Source: a bacterium | GTDB lineage: Bacteria > Sysuimicrobiota > Sysuimicrobiia > Sysuimicrobiales > Segetimicrobiaceae | Direction: 5' to 3' | NCBI GenBank assembly: GCA_035295165.1 | Contig: DATGJN010000115.1 | Coordinates: 1-64,000, forward strand | Length of the DNA stretch: 64,000 nucleotides | Shown here: one piece after another, positions 7,157 through 16,073 of the stretch | Position numbering within the stretch: position 1 is the first letter of the stretch | Layout: each line of letters begins with the position of its first letter | Translations under genes and position numbers: made by a program | Notes under the pieces: model-generated | Seen by the model: the letters and a program-made list of their open reading frames with translations, nothing else | Told to the model about the DNA's origin: nothing | Database searches by the model: none

Positions 7157-9823
7157 TCAGCGAAGGGGGATTATCCCTACGGCCCGATAGGGATGGCGCC
7201 AACGTGCCAGCACGCGCCGCACCCGCCGGTGCTCGCGAGGGGGAGCGACCGGTCCGGTCGTGGGGCGTGGCTCGATTGTACGAAAGAACCATGTCTTCGC
7301 AGCGTCGACGAGCACGATGTAGACGATCATCAACCCGGCGAGCACGCCGAAAAACGCCGGGGGCAACGGAGCAAACCCTAGTGGCACGCCAATCGGCAGG
7401 AACGGCAGGCCGGCGCCGACGATCGCGACCCCGATCGTCGTGACCGCCAGTTGCCAGCTGGGCCGGCTGCGAAGGAACGGCACCCGGCGCGTGCGGAGCG
7501 CGAAGATGATCAGCGTCTGCGTGACGAAGGTTTCGACGAAGTACCCGGATCGGAACAGCGTCGGGCCGGCGTGAAACACGAGCAGCATGACGGCGAAGAT
7601 CAAGTAGTCGAAGAGGGAGTTGATGGGACCGAACACCGACATGAAGCGCCGGATCAGCCGCATGTCCCAATGGGCGGGTCGGCGCAGCTGTTCCTCATCG
7701 ACGTTATCGGTCGGGATCGTCATCTCACTTCCGTCGTAGAGCAAGTTACCTAGCAACACCTGCGACGGCAGCAGCGGCAGAAACGGCAGGAACAGCGAGC
7801 CGCCGGCCGTGCTGAGCATGTTGCCGAAGTTCGAGGACGTCCCCATCACGAGGTACTTGATCGTGTTGGCGAAGATGCGCCGGCCCTCGGCGACGCCGTC
7901 GGCGAGCAGCCCGAGATCCTTCGTCACCAGGACGATGTCCGCGGCATCCTTGGCCACGTCCGTCGCGGATTCCACGGAGATCCCGACGTCCGCGTCATGG
8001 AGGGCGACCGCGTCGTTGACGCCGTCGCCGAGGAATCCCACGTCGACACCGGTCTTGCGCTGTAGGCGGATGAGCTTCGCCTTCTGCTCGGGGGAGACAC
8101 GTGCAAAGATGGATGTCGTCGCCAGCGCGGCGGTGAGTTGCAGATCGCTCATCTGCGCCAGCGCCGTCCCGGTCAGGGTTCCGCCAATCGCGATCCCCAG
8201 GTCGTCGCAGATCTTTTTGGCGACGAGCTCGTTGTCGCCCGTGACGATCTTGACCGTGATGCCGAGCCGTTGGAGGCGGTCGATCGACGCGGCGGCATCC
8301 GTTTTCGGCGGGTCGGCGAACACGAGGAGGCCTGCCGGGGTCAGATCGCGTTCGTCGGCCGGGGTGATCGCTTGGAGCTCAGGAGCCTCGCGGGTCGCGA
8401 CCGCGACGACGCGCGCACCGGCGGCGAACTGCGCCGTGAGCAGCGCCTCGAGCGCGGGCGGCCGCTCGGCACACCGCGTGAGCACCGACTCCGGCGCGCC
8501 CTTCGTAATGAGCCGGCGACGGGTCCCGTCGTCCACCAACACGGACATAAGGCGGCGCTCGTAGTCGAACGGTGCGTCGGCGATGCGCCGCCACCGGCCG
8601 AAGTCCAGATCCCGGGCCGCCGGTGACGCCCAGAGCGCCGCGTCGAGCACGCTGGTCGCGCCACCCGCCACGACGCCATCCCCGGCCGCGGACGCGGTGG
8701 AGCAGAGCAACCCCAGCCGCAGCACTTCGGGGGACGGAGCGCCGCTGGGGTCGAGGGCCGCCGCGAATGTCGTGTGGCCCTCGGTCAGGGTCCCCGTCTT
8801 GTCGGTGAACAGTACCACCATATTGCCGAGATCCTCGATGCTCACGAGGCGCTTGACGAGGACCGAGCGCGCAGCCATGCGGCGCGCCCCGGTCGCCAGG
8901 CTCACGGTGACGATCGCCGGCAGCAGTTGGGGCGTCAGACTGACCGCGATGGCCAACGCAAACAGGATTGACTCGACCACCGAATGATGCACGAGCGCGT
9001 TGACGACGAAAACGACGCTTGTCACGACCGTGGTGATCCAAACCAACAATCCCGAGAAGGTACGCAAGCCGTGTTGAAACGCAGTCTCCGGCACCTGCTC
9101 GCCGAGGCGCGTCGCAATCTGGCCGAGCTGGGTCGCGGGTCCGGTCCGCACCACGACGCCGCGGCCGGTCCCGGCACGGATCACCGTTCCCATCAGCGCG
9201 CACGATGACGGACTGAACGATGCACCAACCGCGGCGGCTGTCGCCGTCTTTTCGACCGGCCCCGACTCACCCGTCAGCACCGCCTCATCGCACTCCAAGA
9301 CCTGCGTGTCGAGCAATCGCAGGTCCGCAGGAACGATGTCACCGACGTCGAGCACGACGACGTCACCCGGGACCAGCATCCTCACATCGAGGGCGGTCAG
9401 GCGGCCGTCACGCCAGGTTCGCGCCGTGTGGAGCACCCGTGCGTGGAGATCTGCGATCGCCCGAACGGATCGGTACTCGCTGACAAACCCGAGCCCCACG
9501 CTCAGAACGACGATCCCCAGGATGATGAGCGCATCAGTCTGGTCCTTGAGAACCAGTGAGGTTACGGCGGTCGCAGCGAGCAGCAGCAAGAAGGGGTTCT
9601 TCAGCTGGCTGCCCAGCACGCCGAGAGGCCCGACGACGTGGCCGCGCAGAGCGTTCGGGCCAACCAGCGCCAGCCGGCGCACGGCCTCGCTCGATGTCAG
9701 ACCGATTCGCGCCGTACTCAGGCCTGCGAGAACGTCCTCGGCCGGGAGGCGGGCCACCGCGGCAAGGTCAGGGCTCCCCCCGCTGGGCGACCAGTCCGCG
9801 GATATCTTCCCGACGGTCGGCAT
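7157..9823 (-). CDS. mgtA: magnesium-translocating P-type ATPase (MgtA/MgtB type)
   Basis: About 888 residues, the usual length of a P3B ATPase, in the inner membrane. Visible motifs, numbered from the GTG just before ATG 9823: actuator TGES (185-188), the MgtA-type lead-in KRLVSIEDLGNM before phosphorylation site DKTGT (Asp342), hinge GDGVNDAVALHDADVG, and hydrophobic pairs near 70-115, 255-310 and in the last 200 residues. The MgtA subfamily imports Mg2+. It is divergent from a universal stress protein gene; the 187-base space between them is too short for a full M-box leader. The C-terminus ends in a basic tail. Confidence 0.92.
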   Translation of the reverse strand: MPTVGKISADWSPSGGSPDLAAVARLPAEDVLAGLSTARIGLTSSEAVRRLALVGPNALRGHVVGPLGVLGSQLKNPFLLLLAATAVTSLVLKDQTDALIILGIVVLSVGLGFVSEYRSVRAIADLHARVLHTARTWRDGRLTALDVRMLVPGDVVVLDVGDIVPADLRLLDTQVLECDEAVLTGESGPVEKTATAAAVGASFSPSSCALMGTVIRAGTGRGVVVRTGPATQLGQIATRLGEQVPETAFQHGLRTFSGLLVWITTVVTSVVFVVNALVHHSVVESILFALAIAVSLTPQLLPAIVTVSLATGARRMAARSVLVKRLVSIEDLGNMVVLFTDKTGTLTEGHTTFAAALDPSGAPSPEVLRLGLLCSTASAAGDGVVAGGATSVLDAALWASPAARDLDFGRWRRIADAPFDYERRLMSVLVDDGTRRRLITKGAPESVLTRCAERPPALEALLTAQFAAGARVVAVATREAPELQAITPADERDLTPAGLLVFADPPKTDAAASIDRLQRLGITVKIVTGDNELVAKKICDDLGIAIGGTLTGTALAQMSDLQLTAALATTSIFARVSPEQKAKLIRLQRKTGVDVGFLGDGVNDAVALHDADVGISVESATDVAKDAADIVLVTKDLGLLADGVAEGRRIFANTIKYLVMGTSSNFGNMLSTAGGSLFLPFLPLLPSQVLLGNLLYDGSEMTIPTDNVDEEQLRRPAHWDMRLIRRFMSVFGPINSLFDYLIFAVMLLVFHAGPTLFRSGYFVETFVTQTLIIFALRTRRVPFLRSRPSWQLAVTTIGVAIVGAGLPFLPIGVPLGFAPLPPAFFGVLAGLMIVYIVLVDAAKTWFFRTIEPRPTTGPVAPPREHRRVRRVLARWRHPYRAVGIIPLR

Positions 9824-10010
9824 CACCCTAGATGTTGCTCCTCATCAGGGTGGTTGTCCAGTGTAGTGGTCTGACAGGTACCAAGGTCAGAGGCGTAAAG
9901 GGTGATCGACGTTCGGATGGGGAAAAGGGGTAGCCGATCCGAGTTCCGTGGACCGCCGCCGGCGCCGCCGTCTGATGCGCCCGCAGCGGGATACAAGGAG
10001 GAGGAGACCT

Positions 10011-10445
10011 ATGAAACTTGTCGTCGCAACGGACGGCTCGCCGCACGCGATTCTTGCCGCCGCATACGCTGTCCGCCTCGCGCGGGAGATCCGGAAGGCT
10101 GAGATCACGATCGTCAACGTAGGGCACATCCCGACGGTCGCGCTGGGCGGCCCTGGGACCGGTGCGATGGTGAACTTCGGGGAGCTGGAGCAGGCGCTCG
10201 AGCAGGCCGGCCAGGCCATCCTGGAGCAGACGAAGCGGCAGTTCGAAAGCGGCAACGCACCGGTCGCCGCCGTGTACCGCACGGGCGACCCGGCGGCTGA
10301 GATTATCAAAGTCGCGCAAGAGACCAAGGCCGATCTGATCATCATCGGTAGCCGCGGGCTCGGCCAGATCGGCGGGCTCATCCTCGGGAGCGTCAGCGAG
10401 CGCGTCTTGCACGCGGCGCCCGTGCCCGTCTTGGTCGTGCGGTGA
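10011..10445 (+). CDS. universal stress protein UspA family
   Basis: 144 residues, a single Usp domain. The start MKLVVATDGSPHA provides the first nucleotide-binding Asp, and the C-terminal ATP loop is complete (GSRGLGQIGGLILGS), so this is the ATP-binding class. The ATG at 10011 follows AAGGAGGAGGAG. It is divergent from mgtA and 191 bases before a DksA-like gene. An 18-base near-palindrome (10523-10540) lies in that gap and could be an operator or weak terminator. Likely role: adaptation to starvation or stress. Confidence 0.92.
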   Translation: MKLVVATDGSPHAILAAAYAVRLAREIRKAEITIVNVGHIPTVALGGPGTGAMVNFGELEQALEQAGQAILEQTKRQFESGNAPVAAVYRTGDPAAEIIKVAQETKADLIIIGSRGLGQIGGLILGSVSERVLHAAPVPVLVVR

Positions 10446-10636
10446 CGCGGTGCCAGGCGCGTCCCTCGCTGGGAGCTGCTCAGCCGGTTGCAGGCGCAGG
10501 GCAGTCAATGGCCCCGGGGAGGATCAGGCGCCCGCCTGATAGCCTGGCATGGCGCTCACAGTTATCTTGGCGGTGTATCGCGCATTCGTATCGTGGTTGG
10601 GGCTGCGGTCCACTGATGTTTTGGGGGGTGGGTGAA

Positions 10637-11020
10637 GTGGCCACGAACGTGACGCAGCGGCAGGAGTCGCTTCGCCGACGCCTGCGACAAGCGCGAGCGC
10701 GCTTGCAAACGGATCTCCGATTCGCCGTCGAGGCGTCGAGCGATTGGGGACAGACAGCTCGCAACGAGCCAGAACGCGAAGAGAATGGGGCGCTGTCGTA
10801 CGAGCGTGACACCAGCCTGGCAGTGGCCAGTCAGGTCCGAGGTGAGTTGGCAGATATCGAGGCGGCGCTGGCGCGCTTAGACGCCGGTACCTTTGGCATC
10901 TGCGAGCGGTGCAGGCGCCCGATCGAGGCAGAGCGGCTGCAGGCAATACCGGAGGCCCTCTACTGCTTGCCGTGCGCTCGCGACCTCGCGTTGTTCCTTC
11001 GTGTTGGCCGACGCCGCTAG
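10637..11020 (+). CDS. TraR/DksA-type C4 zinc-finger protein
   Basis: About 127 residues. An N-terminal coiled-coil (ESLRRRLRQARARLQTDLR), a central charged helix (SQVRGELADIEAALARLD), then the family signature GTFGICERCRRPI...LQAIPEALYCLPCAR, which gives a CxxC...CxxC zinc site. Family members enter the RNA polymerase secondary channel or regulate stress genes. The GTG at 10637 sits after a G-rich ribosome site; ATG 10616 is an alternative. Next to UspA and MgtA it suggests a small stress group. Confidence 0.82.
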   Translation: MATNVTQRQESLRRRLRQARARLQTDLRFAVEASSDWGQTARNEPEREENGALSYERDTSLAVASQVRGELADIEAALARLDAGTFGICERCRRPIEAERLQAIPEALYCLPCARDLALFLRVGRRR

Positions 11021-11227
11021 CACCGCACCGGCAGGCGTTGGACGGGGCGAGGGATGGGTCCCGGGTGCCGGCGACAGCGAGTATCTGGTAGCTGGGGGAG
11101 TTCCTCCGATGGCGAAGCGGAAGCGACGGGTAGAGTGCACCATCGAGCCACAGAGCCGACCGGGTTCGACAGATGACATAGCGGCGTGCCGCAACATCTG
11201 CCGCACCAGGTCAAGGTTGCCCGTGCC

Positions 11228-11956
11228 GTGTGTAGACTAAACGATCCGGGATATGTTCGCGAGGAGTATCGCGTGGAGACGGGGCTCGCCGCGCGCGCGG
11301 CGATCTACCGCTATGTCGAGCCGGGCGCATTGGACCCGCGTCGGGTTGCTTTTCACGCCGTGACCGCCGTCGCGCCACAGCGAGTCCTCGACGTAGGTTG
11401 CGGTACCGGCGAGTTCGCGGGCTGGCTCGCGCACGAGACTTCCAGCAACGTGGTCGGGCTCGACCTCTCCGAACGGATGGTCGAACTTACACGGCAGCGG
11501 GACGTCGATGCGGTGGTAGGCGACGTGCAGTATCTACCGTTCCACAACGGCGCGTTCGACTGTGTGACCGCGTTGTGGATGCTCTTCCATGTGCCCGATC
11601 TGAATCGCGCCCTTGTTGAGATCGCACGCGCGCTGCGGCCAGGCGGTTCGTTGGTGGCCGTCACGAACGGAGTAGAACATCTCCACGAACTATTCCGTCT
11701 CCTCGACGTGGAACCCGGCGAACCGCCATTCAGTCGCGAGAATGGGGAGAGAGCGCTAAGGCAGTATTTCTCGCGTGTCGAACGGCGCGACATCAACGAT
11801 TGGCTCATCTTCCCGGACCGCGAGTCGGTGATGGCCTACACTGGCGCATCACTGAGACTGCGTCACATCGCGTATAAGATGCCAGCGGACTTGCCGCTGC
11901 CATTTCGGGCTCGGCGCGCCGTCTCGATCTTCACTGCGGAGACCTCGCCTGCCTAG
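11228..11956 (+). CDS. class I SAM-dependent methyltransferase
   Basis: About 242 residues. Motif I is VLDVGCGTGEFAGWLA, motif II is VVGLDLSERMVELT, then GDVQYLPFHNGAFDCV and motif post-III RALRPGGSLVAVTNG. This is the Methyltransf_11/25 fold. The methyl acceptor is not predictable. The N-terminus RLNDPGYVREEYR matches usual starts of this family, so I prefer GTG 11228; the frame also opens at 11186. Followed by a Nudix gene with no obvious link. Confidence 0.85.
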   Translation: MCRLNDPGYVREEYRVETGLAARAAIYRYVEPGALDPRRVAFHAVTAVAPQRVLDVGCGTGEFAGWLAHETSSNVVGLDLSERMVELTRQRDVDAVVGDVQYLPFHNGAFDCVTALWMLFHVPDLNRALVEIARALRPGGSLVAVTNGVEHLHELFRLLDVEPGEPPFSRENGERALRQYFSRVERRDINDWLIFPDRESVMAYTGASLRLRHIAYKMPADLPLPFRARRAVSIFTAETSPA

Positions 11957-12119
11957 GCGCGCGGATTTGGAGCGCTGCGGCGACTTGATCTTCCAGTTCT
12001 TCGCCCCATTTGCACGAGAGGTAGCGGCGGGTGCGCGATGCTACGTCTGTCTTGTGAGAAGATCGCAGTGGACTACGTTCACGTTGTGCCGATGATGCGG
12101 TTACGTGGATGAGCGGAGT

Positions 12120-12551
12120 ATGCGTGCCGACGTGAGAATGACCTGCATCATGCGCCAAGAAGTACAGGTACTCTTTTACCGATGCGGTGCCGACGGGTAC
12201 GACGTGTTGGCGTTTCGTCGCGCGCCTCGTCACGGAGGATATTGGCATACTGTGGCGGGTGTCGTTGAGCACGGCGAAACGGCGGTGCAAGCGGCGATTC
12301 GAGAAGTGCGGGAAGAGACGGGACTTGATGCACATGGCGGGCTTGTCGCCCTTGAGCACAGGTACGAATACCCTGTGGAGTCGGTGTTCGTGGAATCCTT
12401 CGCGATCGAAGTGCCGTGGGAGTGGAAGCCGTACCTGAATGAAGAACCCGATGCCTATGAATGGTGGCAGGTTGAAGGAGCCGGGCGTGGGTTGTATTGG
12501 GAAGGAACTCGGGAGGCCGTCGAGGTCCTGTTACGTTGCCTGAAATCATAG
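12120..12551 (+). CDS. Nudix hydrolase
   Basis: About 143 residues with a perfect Nudix box, GVVEHGETAVQAAIREVREE followed by TGL (G-x5-E-x7-REUxEExGU), so a Mg2+-dependent nucleoside-diphosphate-X pyrophosphatase fold is sure. The rest (FYRCGADGYDVLAFRRAP; YEWWQVEGA) resembles the dihydroneopterin-triphosphate pyrophosphatase-like group, but the substrate is open. Starts at 12105, 12120, 12138 and 12150 are possible; none has an ideal ribosome site. Confidence 0.87.
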   Translation: MRADVRMTCIMRQEVQVLFYRCGADGYDVLAFRRAPRHGGYWHTVAGVVEHGETAVQAAIREVREETGLDAHGGLVALEHRYEYPVESVFVESFAIEVPWEWKPYLNEEPDAYEWWQVEGAGRGLYWEGTREAVEVLLRCLKS

Positions 12552-12682
12552 GCTCGGGTATACTGACCCTCCGCTAGAAGCCCGTCAGAGCCCCTGGATT
12601 GCCCCGTACGGCTGGTGTGTGAACCGATTCCACCGAGGAGGGGGCAGGCGACAAACGGGATATCTCAGTGGTTTGGCAACAA

Positions 12683-12709
12683 GGTCGATTTCAGGCCGGT
12701 TCGTTCGAC
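12683..12709 (+). promoter_or_regulatory. ECF42-type promoter before the DUF1801 gene
   Basis: GGTCGA, a 17-base spacer, then CGAC followed by TAGGTAG. The -35 element differs by one base from the TGTCGA seen at three other sites in this window, and the -10 context (GTTCGACTAG) is almost the same as at 18033-18042. The start codon lies 33 bases downstream. Confidence 0.65.
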
Positions 12710-12742
12710 TAGGTAGTGAAGTCGAGCGAAAGGAGTGAAACG

Positions 12743-13150
12743 ATGCGCACCAAGCGAGAGCACGTTGCCACGACCGAGTTCAAGTCCGTGAACAAGTACA
12801 TTGCGGCGCAACCCGAGGCCGTGCGGGCCATACTCAGGCGCGTGCGGAGCACAATCCGTACGGCCGTGCCGGGAGCCGAGGAAGTGATCTTGTACAAAAT
12901 CCCCGCGTACAAACTGCACAGTGACCCGGTGCTCTATTTCGCTGCGTGGAAGCGGCACTACTCACTCTACCCCGCGAGCGCGAGGGTCGTCGCGGTGTTC
13001 AAGGACGAGCTTGCATCGTACGAGGTCAACAAGGGCACAATCCGCTTCTTGTTCTCCCAGCCTGTGCCCGTGAAGTTGATCGGACGCATCGCGAAGTTCC
13101 GCGCGAAGGAAGTCGCGGAGCGCAAGAAAGCCAAGGCGGCGTTCAAATGA
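12743..13150 (+). CDS. DUF1801 family protein (YdhG/Fra-like)
   Basis: 135 residues with an AGGAG ribosome site. The DUF1801 core is clear: VNKYIAAQPEAVRAILRRVR, AVPGAEEVILYKIPAYKLH and a hydrophobic strand FAAWKRHYSLYPAS, ending in a Lys/Ala-rich tail. The Bacillus member of the fold acts as a frataxin-like iron chaperone; others are unassigned. The stop overlaps the ATG of a broken helix-hairpin-helix gene (ATGA). An ECF42-type promoter lies upstream, linking it to the sigma factor at 16074. Confidence 0.85.
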   Translation: MRTKREHVATTEFKSVNKYIAAQPEAVRAILRRVRSTIRTAVPGAEEVILYKIPAYKLHSDPVLYFAAWKRHYSLYPASARVVAVFKDELASYEVNKGTIRFLFSQPVPVKLIGRIAKFRAKEVAERKKAKAAFK

Positions 13151-13378
13151 GCAATTCGCGGCACGACCGCGAACAAGCGAATGCGACCCCGAGCGTATGG
13201 CCAACGAGCGTAACGAAACCGGCGCAGCGCGCGCTTGCGGACGTGGGCTATTGGCGCCCATAGCAACGCGCTCAGGCGACCGAGGTCGGCCCCCGCCCTC
13301 TATGGGATGGAATCGAATGCGCTCACAAGTTTGCGCGCCGCGCTCAACGCGGCGCGACGAGGAGTCGAGGGAACGTGA
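13147..13378 (+). pseudogene. helix-hairpin-helix domain protein, frameshifted
   Basis: The first frame starts in an ATGA overlap with the DUF1801 gene and gives a typical lead-in (SVTKPAQRALADVGY) to the short HhH proteins often found beside DUF1801 genes, but stops after 38 residues. The second half of the domain continues in another frame at about 13295-13378 (PALYGMESNALTSLRAALNA), equivalent to the usual LHGMGPKA...LRxAL. One or more base changes around 13255-13295 break it. This is either real decay or an assembly indel. Confidence 0.6.
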
Positions 13379-13440
13379 TTTGGTCGCGCCGCGCGCGAGG
13401 TGCGTCTCGCGCGAGCCGCCGAGGCGGCCCGATCCCGGCA

Positions 13441-13740
13441 TCACACCTTGTGCAAGCGGAGCGGTTTGGTTTTCTCTCTCGCAATGATCGCTTTCGCCTC
13501 CAGATCCAGTTGCACGGTCTTCATCCACCAGCCGGCCTTCGCGCCTTCCGGAAAGAGCGCCTCGGGTAGATGGGCCATCACTCGTTCTTGAATCTCAGCG
13601 ACCGTTAGCCCTGGCCTTGCCTTCGGCAGAATCTTCAGGATGGCCCGTTTCATCGCTTCGTGCGCGGCCGCGTCGCCGCGCGTGACGCGCCCGGGATGGT
13701 TCACATTTTCTATCTCGACCTGCGCACTCTTGTTCGCCAT
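13441..13740 (-). CDS. DUF6958-type protein
   Basis: 99 residues from ATG 13740, which has GAGGAG upstream. Recognisable conserved blocks: VEIENVNHPGRVTRGDAAAH, KARPGLTVAEIQERVMAHLP and FPEGAKAGWWMKTVQLDLEA, then KPLRLHKV. The fold looks like a small winged helix (a linked pair of helices followed by a strand-rich end), but no function is established. An ECF42-type promoter stands 32 bases upstream on the same strand, so it probably belongs to the sigma-factor regulon. It converges on the DUF1801/HhH operon. Confidence 0.75.
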   Translation of the reverse strand: MANKSAQVEIENVNHPGRVTRGDAAAHEAMKRAILKILPKARPGLTVAEIQERVMAHLPEALFPEGAKAGWWMKTVQLDLEAKAIIAREKTKPLRLHKV

Positions 13741-13771
13741 GTCGCTTCTCCTCTTCACGTCTTAGTGCATA

Positions 13772-13798
13772 GTCGAACGCAGTCGCCGGAGATCGACA
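13772..13798 (-). promoter_or_regulatory. ECF42-type promoter before the DUF6958 gene
   Basis: On the minus strand: TGTCGA (13793-13798), a 17-base spacer ending GTT, then CGAC (13772-13775). It is a full match to the motif at 17745 and 18013. The rest of the gap to mreB (13799-14051) is GC-rich, with no gene that I can support. Confidence 0.7.
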
Positions 13799-14051
13799 CA
13801 TTCCAGGTTGGGGCTTCTGGCCATGCGATGCCGTGCCGGCGTTTCATGCAGCGACACCAATGCGGATGGCCTCCGGTGTAGGCGAAAGGGACTGACGAGA
13901 CATTCGTGTTCTCCTGAGACCCCCTAAGCCTCGCGGGAACGCCACGCATGGGCAGCCCCCCGCGCGCCGCGGCCCTCGCTCGCCGGGCATGGGGGATGGC
14001 GCGTCAGCGGGTCGAATATGGGGTACCGGGGGTGTCTGGGAGGAACGACCA

Positions 14052-15137
14052 GTGTCTACGCAAGGGAAACCCCGACTCCATGCACCTACGCGCGTGATGG
14101 CCACCGTCCGGGGGGTTCTCGCGCGTCTGACCCGGGAATTGGGCATCGATCTCGGCACCGCCAACACCCTCGTCTACCTGCGTGGAGAAGGTATCGTCGT
14201 GCGCGAGCCGTCCGTGATCGCGCACCGTACGGACCGCCGGGGCGTGCTGGCCGTCGGGGACGAGGCGAAGCGGATGATCGGCCGCACGCCGGCTGAGATC
14301 GTCGCGACGCGGCCGCTCAGGCACGGCGTCATCGCCGATTTCGAGATCACCGCCTCCATGCTCTCGTACTTCATCCGGCGTGGGCTCACGGGGCGGTCAT
14401 CCCGACGGCCTCGAGTGATCGTCGGCGTCCCTCACGGGGTGACGGAGGTCGAGAAGCGTGCCGTGCTCGACGCGACCCTACACGCCGGCGCGCGGGAAGC
14501 GTACCTGATCGAGCAACCGCTCGCGGCGGCGATCGGAGCGGGCGCGCCGATCTCAGACCCGGTTGGGAGCATGATCGTGGACATTGGCGGCGGAACGACC
14601 GAGGTCGCGACCATCGCCCTTGGCGGGATCGTCACCGCCCGCAGCATCCGCGTGGCGGGTGATGAGATGGACGAGGCAATCATTCAGTACGTCCGACGGG
14701 CGTACAATCTCCTGATTGGCGAGCGCACGGCAGAGGAGATCAAGATCGCGATTGGGTCCGCCTACCCCGAGCACGAGGAGCAGACGATTAAGGCGCGGGG
14801 GCGCGATCTCGTGTCGGGGTTACCGCGGACGCTTGTACTCACGAGCGGGGAGATCCGCGACGCGATCGCGCAGCCGGTGCAAACGATCCTCGAGACCGTT
14901 CGTACGACGCTGGAGCGAACCCCGCCCGAGCTTGCCGCCGACATCATGGAACGCGGGGTGTTGCTCACCGGCGGCGGTTCGCTCCTCCGCGGCCTTGCCA
15001 CGTTGCTCGCCGACCATCTGGAGATCCCCGTCCGGCCGACGCGCGATCCGCTGAGCGACGTGGTCGTCGGGACCGGCAAGGCGCTCGAACAGATGGAGAC
15101 GCTCCGAAGGGTGCTCGTGACGAGCAAAGAGCTCTGA
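14052..15137 (+). CDS. mreB: rod shape-determining protein MreB
   Basis: 361 residues, typical MreB length after a 30-residue leader. The actin-fold nucleotide motifs are present: phosphate-1 ELGIDLGTANTLVYLRG, phosphate-2 MIVDIGGGTTEVATIALGG, and adenosine motif GVLLTGGGSLLRGLATLLA. The conserved ERTAEEIKIAIGSA helix is also there. It polymerises under the membrane to guide cell-wall synthesis. GTG 14052 has GGGAGGA upstream; ATG 14097 is the only rival. No mreCD follows, so this may be an extra or orphan MreB. It sits between stress genes. Confidence 0.93.
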   Translation: MSTQGKPRLHAPTRVMATVRGVLARLTRELGIDLGTANTLVYLRGEGIVVREPSVIAHRTDRRGVLAVGDEAKRMIGRTPAEIVATRPLRHGVIADFEITASMLSYFIRRGLTGRSSRRPRVIVGVPHGVTEVEKRAVLDATLHAGAREAYLIEQPLAAAIGAGAPISDPVGSMIVDIGGGTTEVATIALGGIVTARSIRVAGDEMDEAIIQYVRRAYNLLIGERTAEEIKIAIGSAYPEHEEQTIKARGRDLVSGLPRTLVLTSGEIRDAIAQPVQTILETVRTTLERTPPELAADIMERGVLLTGGGSLLRGLATLLADHLEIPVRPTRDPLSDVVVGTGKALEQMETLRRVLVTSKEL

Positions 15138-15287
15138 CATGGGCGGCCCGGCGGTCGCCCTCTTTCGCACTCGGCCTTGCCTTGACGGGGTCTTGCGTGC
15201 GGGGCTGCGTCAAGAAGGTTTACGCTCACGCGCATCGGAGGGAGTTCCTCGGCATCATCGGCCTCGCGCGCCCAGCAGGGACGCGCC

Positions 15288-16019
15288 GTGGCGATCAGGA
15301 ATGCGACAGAGGACGTCATTCGACCACACACCGAAGCTCGGGCGGAGTCGCATGCTCCCCCAATCGACGCTGACTGGATGCCAACGTTCTTGGCCGTCAG
15401 GGACATCGTCGTGGCGGGGAGGGTTTGCGTGCACACGTCTACGGCACCAGGAAGGCCTCGGTATGTGCTTGCCCGCAATCGTGCCGGCGTGTTGCTGGCG
15501 CTCACCGGGCGGCGCCCGCCCGTGAACATCGCCGCGTTGATCGAGCGCACTGGCATCGCGGTCGTCGACCGAGTGCTACCCGACGGCGTCCGAGGCACGA
15601 TCGGCGACATCGCGGGCCGGCGCGCCATCATTCTGAATCGGCACTGGCGCTTCGCTTCGGAGAACGAGAGGCGGTGGGTGCTGGCGGAGGAGCTCGGCCA
15701 CATCCTCCTCGAGCATCAGCTCGTCGCAAGTACCCAGCCCGGAGTGCCCGAGCCCGGGCTCTTTGAAGCACGTCGTCTCATTGATGAACGAGAAGCTCGG
15801 GCCTTTGCCGCCGAGCTGCTGATGCCGCTGGTCGAGGTGCGCGCCCGCTGGTGCGCGGCCGTGAACCGGCGGTTCGGGCCATCGAGAGAGGCATCCACCG
15901 ACGACCTTGTTCGCGCCCTGGCCCAGGAATTTGGGGTGACGCCGGGCGCGATGCGAATCCGGCTTCAAGAGTTGCGCCTCGTCGGGCGTGCGGCGTCAGT
16001 CATGCCTTCCGGACGCTGA
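15288..16019 (+). CDS. ImmA/IrrE-type metallopeptidase homologue with altered zinc motif
   Basis: 243 residues. The family pattern is clear: VNIAALIERTGIAVV, then RRWVLAEELGHILLEH and FAAELLMP, with a C-terminal helix (LVRALAQEFGVTPGAM). In active members the zinc helix reads HExxH; here position 134 is Glu (AEELGH), so the first His ligand is missing while the second (His138) remains. The codon is GAG, not a single-base misread of CAC/CAT. It may be inactive, a sensor, or bind metal differently. Family members cleave repressors in stress or mobile-element switches. GTG 15288 is the likely start; ATG 15378 is possible. Confidence 0.75.
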   Translation: MAIRNATEDVIRPHTEARAESHAPPIDADWMPTFLAVRDIVVAGRVCVHTSTAPGRPRYVLARNRAGVLLALTGRRPPVNIAALIERTGIAVVDRVLPDGVRGTIGDIAGRRAIILNRHWRFASENERRWVLAEELGHILLEHQLVASTQPGVPEPGLFEARRLIDEREARAFAAELLMPLVEVRARWCAAVNRRFGPSREASTDDLVRALAQEFGVTPGAMRIRLQELRLVGRAASVMPSGR

Positions 16020-16073
16020 CGCGATGCGCTCAACACCCGATGCAGGCCCGCGGTGACGGCAGCGCTGGCCGCT

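Noticed and set aside
9827-10010. Possible M-box riboswitch between mgtA and the Usp gene
   Set aside because: The space is divergent and only about 180 bases; I see none of the conserved M-box loops.
11110-11240. 43-codon frame starting MAKRKRRVECTIEP
   Set aside because: No ribosome site, short, overlaps the likely start region of the methyltransferase, and ends without any domain pattern.
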